A stretch of DNA of 10,240 nucleotides from Porphyromonadaceae bacterium UBA4277 (GTDB lineage: Bacteria; Bacteroidota; Bacteroidia; Bacteroidales; Muribaculaceae): assembly GCA_002395965.1 (NCBI GenBank), contig DGVT01000095.1, positions 1 to 10,240 on the forward strand. Direction: 5' to 3'. Shown here piece by piece: positions 1 to 6,604 of this stretch. A program made the position numbers and the translations under genes. Numbering within the stretch: the first letter of the stretch is position 1; the number at the start of each line of letters is the position of its first letter. A model generated the notes under the pieces. It did no database searches. It saw nothing but the letters and a program-made list of their open reading frames with translations, and was not told the DNA's origin.

Positions 1-195
1 ATGCGTCTGCGTTTTCAACGCTTTTCTGAATTATGACACACCCCGTTCACATTAATCATTTAATTTCAATTCTATTTCCCAAGAAATGGGGTTGCTTGCC
101 TATGGCCATGTCGAATTGTGTATTATATAGGATGTGTAAAATAATGAGCCGCATATAGCGACCGTTTATCAGTAATCAGGGGCAGGGGAGAGTTG

Positions 196-1554
196 TCAAG
201 GCTGCACGGAAGTGATGTACTCGTCCTTGGCAGCGCTCAGGAGGGTGGCAAAGTCGGTGATGGCGTGCAGGCGTGCAACGATGGCTGCGGCCATGGTGCG
301 GCCGGCGGCAATGTCGCTGGCATACTGGTAGCCGGCAATGATGCGGCTCCGGCCGTATTCGTAGCCGCGTTGCAAGATTTGGTCTTGATGTGCTGGAGCT
401 ATCTCGGCCATCAGCAAGGCAAGGCCCCAGCCTATTTGTGCCGCTTCTGAGGGGTGGCTCGACGACGCCTTGTAGCCTGCCTCGTCGGCACCGATGAGTG
501 TGGGCTCGTTCAGCTTGGCATAAGGCCGCCAGCGCAGGCGCGCACTTTTCATCTCTCGGGCCGACTGGCGCAGCACGTCGGTGGCTTGGGTGATGACTTG
601 CGCCAGCGATGGTGCATCTGTCGGTTCAATGTCAATGATTTTCATGAATGCCTTCATATAGGCGGTGGTGGTGCTGTCGGCGTCGGCTATGGCTTGAGTG
701 CCGCGGGTGGTGGCACGCAGCGATTTGGCTTGCCAGTAATTGACAATGTCGCACACGAAATCACGGTTCAGCGAATCGGCCGGAGCAGGAATGAAGGCAA
801 GGCCATTAGGCAGTGTGGTGTTGGGTGTGGCATTAGTGCTTTGGGCGAGGTATTCGGCCTTGGCCGCGGCCAGGTCGCTGGCCAGGTCGGGCGAGTTGTG
901 CATGAGCGCCACGGCTGCCGCACCGCACAGTTGTCCGGCTTCTACGTCGCTTTGCCAGTTGGCACCGGCTATCACACGGCTGGTGCCGTAGTCGTAGCCG
1001 TTAAAAAAGATAGCATTTTGTTCGGCACCGGCAATCTCGGCCAGCAGCAGGGCAGTGGCCCATCCGGCGGCGGCATGGGCCGACGGGTAGGAACTGGTGG
1101 CGCGCAACTCGGCTTCGGTTTCGTGGTCGCCCCATGAGTGCTCGTTCATCTGCACAAACGGCCGCTTGCGCTGCACATTGCCTTTGGCTGCGAGGGCGCT
1201 TGCAATGGCGGTGTTGCCGCCTTTTTCCAGCAGCCGGTGGATGGCCGGTGTGGTCACAGAGTCGATGTCGAAGCCCAGCACACTGCTGTAGATGACACTG
1301 GTGCGTGCCACGCCTAACTGGGTGTCCTGGTTGGCCTTGGCGCCGCGGTTTCGGTCGGCACGCAGTGTCTTTCCCCACTGCCAGCGCATGAAGTCGCCGG
1401 CAAAGGCGCGGCTGGCCGTGTCGGGTGGAGTGGGGAGGTAGGCTGTGACATCAGGCAACATGGCAGCATCGGCATAGGTCGGTTCGTGACTCTGAGCCTT
1501 CAGTGCCATGGTGCTGATGATGCAGGCCAATAATAATATGTGTGTGCGTAACAT
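196..1554 (-). CDS. Secreted tandem-domain PAP2 (class A acid phosphatase-like) protein, probably catalytically impaired
   Basis: The 452-residue product begins with a signal peptide (hydrophobic residues about 5-18, likely cleavage after the LKA at 18-20), so it should be exported to the periplasm. Two PAP2-type domains follow in tandem, about residues 85-220 and 300-435, roughly twice the family's usual length. Each keeps the KX6RP motif (K124-RP132; K336-RP344). Domain 1 has PSAH (157-160) and SR-X5-N-X3-D (192-203). Domain 2 has PSEA (368-371) and SR-X5-Q-X3-D (403-414). In the family the histidine of the third motif is the phosphate-accepting nucleophile; here it is Asn199 and Gln410. 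Domain 2 also lacks the histidine of the second motif. The fold assignment is secure, but activity as a phosphatase is doubtful; substrate binding or a structural role is possible. It lies downstream of rubredoxin in the same direction but beyond a hairpin, so it is probably a separate transcription unit. Confidence 0.9.
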   Translation of the reverse strand: MLRTHILLLACIISTMALKAQSHEPTYADAAMLPDVTAYLPTPPDTASRAFAGDFMRWQWGKTLRADRNRGAKANQDTQLGVARTSVIYSSVLGFDIDSVTTPAIHRLLEKGGNTAIASALAAKGNVQRKRPFVQMNEHSWGDHETEAELRATSSYPSAHAAAGWATALLLAEIAGAEQNAIFFNGYDYGTSRVIAGANWQSDVEAGQLCGAAAVALMHNSPDLASDLAAAKAEYLAQSTNATPNTTLPNGLAFIPAPADSLNRDFVCDIVNYWQAKSLRATTRGTQAIADADSTTTAYMKAFMKIIDIEPTDAPSLAQVITQATDVLRQSAREMKSARLRWRPYAKLNEPTLIGADEAGYKASSSHPSEAAQIGWGLALLMAEIAPAHQDQILQRGYEYGRSRIIAGYQYASDIAAGRTMAAAIVARLHAITDFATLLSAAKDEYITSVQP

Positions 1555-1623
1555 ATTTGCAGCGTGAGTGACTGTGACGTGGCGATAACCTGTGGTGAGT
1601 AATCAAAACGATGCTTTAATCAC

Positions 1624-1660
1624 AATCAAGTCCCGAAACGGGGCTTGCCGGGACTTGATT
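1624..1660 (-). terminator. Perfect 12-bp inverted repeat, putative terminator after rubredoxin
   Basis: Arms 1624-1635 (AATCAAGTCCCG) and 1649-1660 are exact reverse complements around a 13-base loop. The hairpin lies 17 bases past the rubredoxin stop. No long T tract follows on the minus strand, so termination strength is uncertain; it may act in both directions or stabilise the 3' end of the mRNA. Confidence 0.55.
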
Positions 1661-1677
1661 GGCCTTTTGCGGGCATA

Positions 1678-1842
1678 TTAGTCTTCGGCAGGTGAGAACA
1701 TGTCTTTTCCCACGCCGCAAAGTGGGCATACCCAGTCTTCGGGCAGGTCTTCAAAGGCTGTTCCGGGAGCAATTCCGTTGTCGGGGTCGCCCACTGCCGG
1801 GTCATACTCATAACCGCAAGTGTCGCATACGTACTTCTTCAT
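1678..1842 (-). CDS. Rubredoxin
   Basis: This 54-residue protein is a complete, standard-length rubredoxin. Two CxxCG-type knuckles, C6-x2-C9-G and C39-P-x-C42-G, supply the four cysteine ligands of a single iron. The typical YxYDPxxGDPDxGIxPGTxFEDLP core lies at residues 11-34, with the DWVCP motif at 36-40. Rubredoxins are small cytoplasmic one-electron carriers. In anaerobes they often reduce peroxide- or superoxide-detoxifying enzymes such as rubrerythrin and superoxide reductase. The ATG at 1842 gives the expected N-terminus (MKKYVCDTCG). The gene is transcribed divergently from a superoxide dismutase gene, which fits an oxidative-stress role, though co-regulation is inferred only from the layout. 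A promoter match with spacing inside the known 19-21 range lies about 50 bases upstream. Confidence 0.96.
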   Translation of the reverse strand: MKKYVCDTCGYEYDPAVGDPDNGIAPGTAFEDLPEDWVCPLCGVGKDMFSPAED

Positions 1843-1892
1843 TCTGTCTCGTTGTATTAAGGTTAATAATTATTGATAACTCTCTTAATGTG

Positions 1893-1923
1893 CAAAGTTA
1901 CGAATAAGCGAGCGAAAAACAAA
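1893..1923 (-). promoter_or_regulatory. Rubredoxin-proximal promoter
   Basis: Read on the minus strand, a TTTG box (1923-1920) is followed after 19 bases by TAACTTTG (1900-1893). This matches the Bacteroidetes primary sigma consensus TTTG-N19-21-TAnnTTTG. Transcription would start near 1886, leaving a leader of roughly 45 bases before the rubredoxin ATG. The TTTG box lies inside the first copy of the AT-rich repeat, so that repeat supplies part of this promoter. Confidence 0.7.
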
Positions 1924-2048
1924 GAAAAACTTGTTTTTTATTTGTTTTCCCGAGCGACAGTAACTTCGAGGCGTAGCCTCAACGTTACCGAATAAGTGAG
2001 CGAAAAACAAAGAAAAACTTGTTTTTTTATTTGTTTTCCCGAGCGACA
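1901..2048. repeat. Two tandem copies of an AT-rich hairpin repeat
   Basis: Copy 1 (1901-1959) and copy 2 (1989-2048) are nearly identical over about 60 bases. They differ by one C/T change near the start and one extra T in the T run. Each has an A-rich arm and a complementary T-rich arm that can fold into an imperfect hairpin of about 15 bp, bounded by GAGCG-type sequence. A GC hairpin follows each copy: GAGGC/GCCTC at 1968-1980 after copy 1 and GGGCC/GGCCC at 2056-2077 after copy 2. The array is bounded by the 9-mer CAAAGTTAC at 1893-1901 and 2082-2090, with the one-mismatch version CAACGTTAC between the copies at 1980-1988. It fills most of the rubredoxin-sodB intergenic region and encodes no protein. 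Confidence 0.8.
1980..2011 (-). promoter_or_regulatory. Promoter-like boxes at the repeat junction
   Basis: On the minus strand TTTG (2011-2008), 20 bases, then TAACGTTG (1987-1980). The -7 box has one mismatch to TAnnTTTG. This is the same arrangement as the rubredoxin-proximal promoter, carried by the second repeat copy. Activity is uncertain. Confidence 0.35.
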
Positions 2049-2081
2049 TGACTTCGGGCCGCCAAACTTCGAGGCCCAGGA

Positions 2082-2112
2082 CAAAGTTACCAATTATAGT
2101 TGCAATGGCAAA
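2082..2112 (-). promoter_or_regulatory. Distal promoter match facing rubredoxin
   Basis: On the minus strand TTTG (2112-2109), 19 bases, then TAACTTTG (2089-2082), a full consensus match. It sits just outside the repeat pair, about 240 bases from the rubredoxin start. One reading is that it was the original rubredoxin promoter before the repeats were inserted. Confidence 0.5.
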
Positions 2113-2139
2113 AGGCTTGAAAAGTTTTTGTGATTTTTT

Positions 2140-2170
2140 TTTGTTGGTAAATAATTATTTCTTTACTTTG
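2140..2170 (+). promoter_or_regulatory. sodB promoter
   Basis: TTTG (2140-2143), 19 bases, then TTACTTTG (2163-2170). The -7 box has one mismatch to TAnnTTTG. A start near 2177 would leave about 33 bases before the ATG at 2210 but only about 9 before the ATG at 2186, which favours the later start for sodB. Confidence 0.65.
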
Positions 2171-2209
2171 CAAGGCTTAACTTTAATGACCATTAAAACA
2201 GAAAACACT

Positions 2210-2818
2210 ATGAATAAGACAAAGCCCGTTGACGGAAAGTACAATCTCGTCAATCTGCCCTATGGCCCCACAGCCCTTGAGCCTGTAATCAGTGCCGAGA
2301 CACTGAAATTTCATCATGGTAAGCATCTGCAGACTTACCTCAATAATGTGAATGCCGCCCTGCACGGCAGCGGTCTTGAGAACATGCCGCTCGAGGAGAT
2401 GGTGACCAAGGCTACCGGTGCGTTGCGCAACAATGCCGGCCAGCTGCTCAATCACAACATGTACTTCATGCAGTTTGCTCCCCCTCAGGCCGATAATGTG
2501 CCCTCCGACCAGCTGCTGGCACTCATCGAGACTCACTTCGGGTCGTTCGAGAAATTCAAGCAAGAGTTTGTCAAGGCCGGTGCCGCATTGTTCGGCTCGG
2601 GCTGGGTGTGGCTTGCAGCCGATGCCGACGGCAAGCTCCTCATCACACAGGAGCCCAATGCCGGCAACCCCCTGCAGCACGGCCTGCGCCCGCTGCTCAC
2701 CATGGACGTGTGGGAACATGCCTATTATCTTGACTATCAGAACCGACGTCCCGACTATCTGTCAGCCCTGTGGCAGATAATTGACTGGGATATCGTGGAA
2801 GCACGCTATAATAGCTGA
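2210..2818 (+). CDS. sodB: Superoxide dismutase, Fe-type / cambialistic
   Basis: This 202-residue cytoplasmic enzyme converts superoxide to oxygen and hydrogen peroxide. All four metal ligands are visible: H35 (in FHHGKH), H82 (in LNHNMYF), D166 and H170 (in the signature MDVWEHAYYLDY). Q78 next to the second ligand, and NAGNPL at 150-155 where Mn enzymes usually carry a glutamine, point to the Fe-type; related Bacteroidales enzymes are cambialistic. Length is normal for the family. The ATG at 2210 was chosen from the promoter position and the A-rich stretch before it. The ATG at 2186 adds eight residues and is possible. The frame stays open back to 2048, but that extension crosses the promoter and repeat and has no family match. 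It is divergent from rubredoxin; no clear terminator follows it. Confidence 0.96.
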   Translation: MNKTKPVDGKYNLVNLPYGPTALEPVISAETLKFHHGKHLQTYLNNVNAALHGSGLENMPLEEMVTKATGALRNNAGQLLNHNMYFMQFAPPQADNVPSDQLLALIETHFGSFEKFKQEFVKAGAALFGSGWVWLAADADGKLLITQEPNAGNPLQHGLRPLLTMDVWEHAYYLDYQNRRPDYLSALWQIIDWDIVEARYNS

Positions 2819-2939
2819 CGCTTTTGTCATAACGGCACACTTTTTGCTCCGTGTGTTGCCATGGTGAGTCCTACTAATTGAGCGAATGCACCAAAGTGTC
2901 AAATTCCTGCATCGGCTCACCCAAGTAAACTGACTGTAA

Positions 2940-3557
2940 ATGGAGCTGAAAAACTACATTATGCCTATATTCCGTCGTGCCGGCGACCAAAGCTCGTTTG
3001 CCGGCACGGCATTTTGCATACCCGGCCACTTGCTCACGGCCAGCCATGTGCTGCAGCAGCCGGTCACCTACTATGTGCGCAATGGCGAGGACTATCATCC
3101 ACTCGAGCACATCTTGTGGACACCGCGCCAAGTCGCTGCTACCGACAAACTGGGCTATGACGTGGCCATCTACCCGTTGGGCGACATGCCCAGCCCATTG
3201 TCGCTAAGTGACAAGGATGCCGAGAAAGACGACGAATTGCAGGTGCTGTGCTGGCAGATGATCGACGGCCGGCCACAGCAGGTGTTCACGCCGTGCATAG
3301 TGCGTGGCGATGCCGACGAAGACGGTTATTTCCAGATTTCCACTGCCCGGCGCATCACTCACGGCTCGAGCGGCAGTCCGGTGTATAGAGATGGCAAGGT
3401 GTATGGCATCCTCACTATGGGGCGCGACTACTACGAAAACCGCACCGGCTTCCCGGGCATTCCGGTGCAGCATCACGCGCTCATGCACAGGCTGGAGGAA
3501 AACACTTGCTGGGTGTTCAAGACGAGCCACATCAAGCGTTTCATGCACAACGGCTAA
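2940..3557 (+). CDS. Trypsin-like serine protease without an export signal
   Basis: The 205-residue protein has a chymotrypsin/trypsin-like fold signature with a complete catalytic triad: H36 in LLTASHV, D74 in YDVAI, and S144 in HGSSGSPVY (GxSGxP). The rest is the compact double-barrel core as in the trypsin-like peptidase family (PF13365 type), with no PDZ or other added domain. No signal peptide, lipobox or membrane helix is visible, so it is predicted cytoplasmic, unlike the DegP/HtrA proteases. A second ATG lies at 2961 (MPIFRR) and could be the true start. It begins 121 bases after sodB on the same strand; no clear promoter or terminator is seen between them, so read-through from sodB is possible. 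The substrate cannot be read from the sequence. Its stop codon overlaps that of the convergent HD-domain gene. Confidence 0.85.
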   Translation: MELKNYIMPIFRRAGDQSSFAGTAFCIPGHLLTASHVLQQPVTYYVRNGEDYHPLEHILWTPRQVAATDKLGYDVAIYPLGDMPSPLSLSDKDAEKDDELQVLCWQMIDGRPQQVFTPCIVRGDADEDGYFQISTARRITHGSSGSPVYRDGKVYGILTMGRDYYENRTGFPGIPVQHHALMHRLEENTCWVFKTSHIKRFMHNG

Positions 3558-4192
3558 GTGAGCTGGCTGAATAGCCGCTCAAATGCCTCGCGTAAAGCCG
3601 TTTCGTCGGCTATGATTTGTCGCAATTCGGCAAGCCGGCGCGCGTTGGGGCTGTGGGGAAAATACAGCTTCAGGTAACCACCCTCACCATATTTCTCTTT
3701 CAAGTGCAGGACCGTGCGACTGTAATGTTGCTCACGGCTGGCAAGCGGGTAGTGTTCGAGCCCGTACTGGATGGTGCGGCGGATGATGGTTTCGGGCACT
3801 ATCACGCGGTCGGCCTCGGCAACGATGCGCCCATAGATGCTGCGTGGCTCATGCTTTGCCGATGCGCGGTGATCCTCGGCAGCCTGTGCCATGGTCTCGA
3901 TCTGCTCCAGGGTGAACCAGCGGCGCAGATTGTGGTCGGCACGCATGATGCGCCCGCTGGCAAGGTGATGAATGTCACGCCCCTCGCACAGCCCGGTGTC
4001 GTGATAGGCGGCAATGGCATAGGCCATATTGAGGTCTATCGCCTCACCATAGGATTGCAACTTTTCGGCAATTTCCATGCTCTGGTCTATAACCGTGAGG
4101 GCATGGTCGCGACGGTGGGCCGCGTCGTGATGGTCGTAGCGCGGCAAGATTTCACGCTCTATATACTGCTTTAATTCCCTGTTGATTTCCAT
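3554..4192 (-). CDS. HD-domain metal-dependent phosphohydrolase
   Basis: The 212-residue protein carries the HD superfamily signature: H26 in HRRDH (also H30), the H64-D65 pair in AAYHDTGL, and D128 in AEADRV. These would bind metal for phosphate-ester hydrolysis. It looks like a stand-alone soluble HD protein, with no signal peptide or nucleotide-synthetase domain. HD proteins of this size act on nucleotides, small phosphorylated metabolites or signalling nucleotides; the substrate cannot be told here. Its ATG lies 9 bases after the stop of the SGNH gene, so it is probably the last gene of the sigma/O-acylation operon. The C-terminal segment (about 150-212) is charged and helical. The stop codon overlaps the stop of the serine protease on the opposite strand. 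Confidence 0.85.
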   Translation of the reverse strand: MEINRELKQYIEREILPRYDHHDAAHRRDHALTVIDQSMEIAEKLQSYGEAIDLNMAYAIAAYHDTGLCEGRDIHHLASGRIMRADHNLRRWFTLEQIETMAQAAEDHRASAKHEPRSIYGRIVAEADRVIVPETIIRRTIQYGLEHYPLASREQHYSRTVLHLKEKYGEGGYLKLYFPHSPNARRLAELRQIIADETALREAFERLFSQLT

Positions 4193-4201
4193 GCTACGAA
4201 G

Positions 4202-5161
4202 TTACTGCATTTTGCTCATTTGTGCAAATTCGCGCACATTTTTCAGGATTGCGATAGTGCGCCGGCTGTTAACGCCCACGCCGGCGCCATTAACATGATA
4301 ACCGCCATTGTAGCTATAGCTGTCGTCAAGCGTCATGGCCGCAGGCGAAACCATATATGGGCGGCCTATACTGTCTAAAGCGTGCTCAATGGAATTGTCG
4401 TAACAACAGGCGAAATGGCTCTCGGGGCACACCGGCGGCAACATGACCACTGTGGCGCCGCATTTTTCATAACGTGAAATGACATCCTTGAGCCATGCCA
4501 TGAAATCCTGATTGATGCTTGATGACGGCATGATGCTTGATGGTTCGGCCGATTGTGGTGGCAGTGTCAGGTGACTCACTTCATCGCCCAGTTCGTTGAA
4601 TCCGCTTGCAGCATAGTGAAATGTGGCGTGAGTGAGCTCGCTATCGAGGGAATCTTTCCAGCATGCCCTTGCGAGGCGCTTGGCGTTTCCGGCCGCCAGT
4701 CGTGGCAGTCCTGCAATCACGTTGATGAATTGCCGGGTGTTTAGCTTTTCCATGTTTTTCCATCCGGTGGCCGCCATAAGTTGCGGCATGGTTTCCAGTT
4801 CGCCGTTGCCTCCCGAGAAGAAATTGCCATATTCAAACTGCAGTACCACGATATCATGAGGGCGGATGTGCTTCAAGCAGTCTTCGGCAGGATAACGAAT
4901 GCCGATGCCGCCATGAAGCCCCATGTTTACTACGTGGCAATGCAGTGAGTCCTGAATCATGTGCGAATCGAGTCCGAATGCCAGGTTGCTTCCGCCAATG
5001 AAGATGACGCGAGGCTGAGGGCACGTTTCCAGCCATGCCATTTTTTTGTTATAGGCCATGAGGTAGTTGTCTTGATCTGCAGGCACGAGCCAAACAAGGG
5101 CGGCTATTGCCGTTGCTAACAAGAAGATGACACCCAATGTCTTGATCAGGAAGTGTTTCAT
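4202..5161 (-). CDS. Membrane-anchored SGNH/GDSL-like protein, partner of the MBOAT acyltransferase
   Basis: The 319-residue protein starts with a single hydrophobic segment (about residues 4-27), likely a signal anchor facing the periplasm. Next comes VIFIGGSNLAFGLDS (52-66), resembling SGNH block I with S58 as candidate nucleophile. Near the C-terminus YNGGYHVNGAG (284-294) resembles the last block, with H289 as candidate catalytic histidine. The acidic residue usually just before that histidine appears to be Asn285 or Gly286, so the triad may be altered. MBOAT plus SGNH pairs (AlgI-AlgJ/X, PatA-PatB and DltB-DltD types) move acyl groups across the membrane onto extracellular polymers. The ATG at 5161, two bases after the MBOAT stop, gives a clean anchor. 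The frame stays open for 76 more codons, but these lie inside the MBOAT gene and are not credible protein. The acceptor polymer is unknown. Confidence 0.85.
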   Translation of the reverse strand: MKHFLIKTLGVIFLLATAIAALVWLVPADQDNYLMAYNKKMAWLETCPQPRVIFIGGSNLAFGLDSHMIQDSLHCHVVNMGLHGGIGIRYPAEDCLKHIRPHDIVVLQFEYGNFFSGGNGELETMPQLMAATGWKNMEKLNTRQFINVIAGLPRLAAGNAKRLARACWKDSLDSELTHATFHYAASGFNELGDEVSHLTLPPQSAEPSSIMPSSSINQDFMAWLKDVISRYEKCGATVVMLPPVCPESHFACCYDNSIEHALDSIGRPYMVSPAAMTLDDSYSYNGGYHVNGAGVGVNSRRTIAILKNVREFAQMSKMQ

Positions 5162-5163
5162 GC

Positions 5164-6585
5164 TCAGAATTGAAAATAGATGAATTGTGATTGTGTGCCC
5201 GAAAACACACAAATGCTCATAGCCAATACCACATATAGTGCATATTTGACCACCAACTGCCCGTTCCATGTTTTCCCGGTAACAAATTGCAGGGCATACT
5301 CGTGGTGGCGTCCCATCCATTCCACCACCATCATGGCGGTGATGGCGGCTAAAGAAATGGTTAGGTTGAGCGAATAGAACCCCGGCCAATCACCGCTTGC
5401 TGTTGTGAAGATGTGCTGCAGATAATGGCATGCGTCGTGCAAGGTGGGTGCCCTGAAGATGATCCATCCTATGGTGACAAGCGTGAATGTGGTGACGACT
5501 GAGGCCACTCTGTTAAAAGAACTCGGTCTAAAGTGATTTTTGTCGTAAAGTGACAAATGTGTGCATAGCAAGGCTGCATGATAGAGGCCCCAAGTGATGA
5601 AAGTCCAGTTAGCGCCATGCCACAGGCCACTGAGCGCGAAGACAATGAAGATGTTGCGCATGTGTTTCCACTGAGCGCAATGGCTTCCGCCTAACGGAAT
5701 ATACACATAGTGTGTGAACCAGCGCATGAGCGAGATGTGCCACCGCCGCCAGAAGTCGCGAATGTTATGGGCAAAATACGGGAATTGAAAATTGCGCGAG
5801 AGCCGTATGCCAAACAGCCGTGCGCAACCGATGGCGATGTCGCTGTAGCCCGAGAAGTCGCCATAGATCTGGAATGAGAATAATACGGCTCCCACTATGA
5901 GTGTGATGCTGCCGGCGTGCTGATAGTCGGCCCAAATTGTATTCACGGCTATGGCACAATTGTCGGCTACGACCATCTTCTTGAAAAATCCCCATAACAT
6001 CTGCCTCATCCCATCTACTGCCTGATGGTAGCTAAAACGCCGTGAACCAATGAACTGCGGGAGCAGGTCTGTCGCGCGTTCGATGGGACCGGCCACCAGT
6101 TGAGGGAAAAAACTGATGTAGGCAAAAAACGCTACAATGTCGCGTGTGGGCGTGATGCGACCACGCGCCACGTCGATGGTGTAGCTCAATGCCTGAAAAG
6201 TGTAAAAACTGATGCCCACCGGAAGGACGACGTTGACCGTGCACCAGTCAAGATTAATGCCCATGAGTGACATTAACGACAGCAGGTTGTCGGCAAAAAA
6301 ATTAAAATACTTGAATAGGCCTAAAATGCCAAGGGCCAGCACTGCATTGAACAGGCCGACGAGGCGTTTCCAGCCGGGCCGGTAGAGCATGGCCAGTCCG
6401 CCGGCATAGCTGCAGGCAGTGGTGAATGCGATTAGAGCCAGAAAACGCCAGTCCCACCAACCATAGAACACATAGCTGGCAACGACTATAAACAGGTTCT
6501 GCCATCGGCGCGGCCGGAACACAAACCAGTAGAGCGCAAACACCACTGGCAAGAACACCATAAATTCAAATGAGTTAAACAGCAT
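5164..6585 (-). CDS. MBOAT-family membrane O-acyltransferase (AlgI/DltB-like)
   Basis: The 473-residue polytopic inner-membrane protein opens with MLFNSFEFMVFLPVVFALYW, the start typical of bacterial AlgI-like MBOAT proteins. The conserved core includes LPVGISFYTFQALSY (121-135), PQLVAGPIER (161-170), FQIYGDFSGYSDIAIG (238-253), FWRRWHISLMRWF (278-290, H283) and SGLWHGANW (319-327), where H323 is the canonical catalytic histidine. Such proteins pass acyl (usually acetyl) groups from a cytoplasmic donor to an extracytoplasmic acceptor, with a periplasmic SGNH-type partner completing transfer; that partner is encoded 2 bases downstream. Length and motifs are intact. It begins 19 bases after the stop of the sigma-barrel fusion gene, implying co-transcription. 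A capsule, exopolysaccharide, lipopolysaccharide or peptidoglycan acceptor is possible; the window does not decide. Confidence 0.95.
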   Translation of the reverse strand: MLFNSFEFMVFLPVVFALYWFVFRPRRWQNLFIVVASYVFYGWWDWRFLALIAFTTACSYAGGLAMLYRPGWKRLVGLFNAVLALGILGLFKYFNFFADNLLSLMSLMGINLDWCTVNVVLPVGISFYTFQALSYTIDVARGRITPTRDIVAFFAYISFFPQLVAGPIERATDLLPQFIGSRRFSYHQAVDGMRQMLWGFFKKMVVADNCAIAVNTIWADYQHAGSITLIVGAVLFSFQIYGDFSGYSDIAIGCARLFGIRLSRNFQFPYFAHNIRDFWRRWHISLMRWFTHYVYIPLGGSHCAQWKHMRNIFIVFALSGLWHGANWTFITWGLYHAALLCTHLSLYDKNHFRPSSFNRVASVVTTFTLVTIGWIIFRAPTLHDACHYLQHIFTTASGDWPGFYSLNLTISLAAITAMMVVEWMGRHHEYALQFVTGKTWNGQLVVKYALYVVLAMSICVFSGTQSQFIYFQF

Positions 6586-6604
6586 GACTTGTCAACGATT
6601 GAAT

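Noticed and set aside
1..36. Open frame from the window edge ending in TGA, possibly the 3' end of a plus-strand gene
   Set aside because: Only 11 codons are visible and a second frame is also open nearby, so there is no basis to call a gene.
454..1137. Long plus-strand open frame opposite the PAP2 gene
   Set aside because: It is antisense to a clear protein family and its translation is Gly/Arg-rich with no recognisable domain; a shadow of GC-rich codon use.
2048..2209. N-terminal extension of the superoxide dismutase frame
   Set aside because: It crosses the promoter and promoter-like boxes and contains no family-conserved residues; the ATG at 2210 fits the promoter.
2821..2860. Possible terminator after sodB
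   Set aside because: Arms around GCACAC/GTGTG pair over only 4-5 bases with bulges and no T tract follows.
5162..5389. N-terminal extension of the SGNH gene into the MBOAT gene
   Set aside because: It is an out-of-frame reading of the MBOAT C-terminus; the ATG at 5161 gives a proper signal anchor and tight operon spacing.
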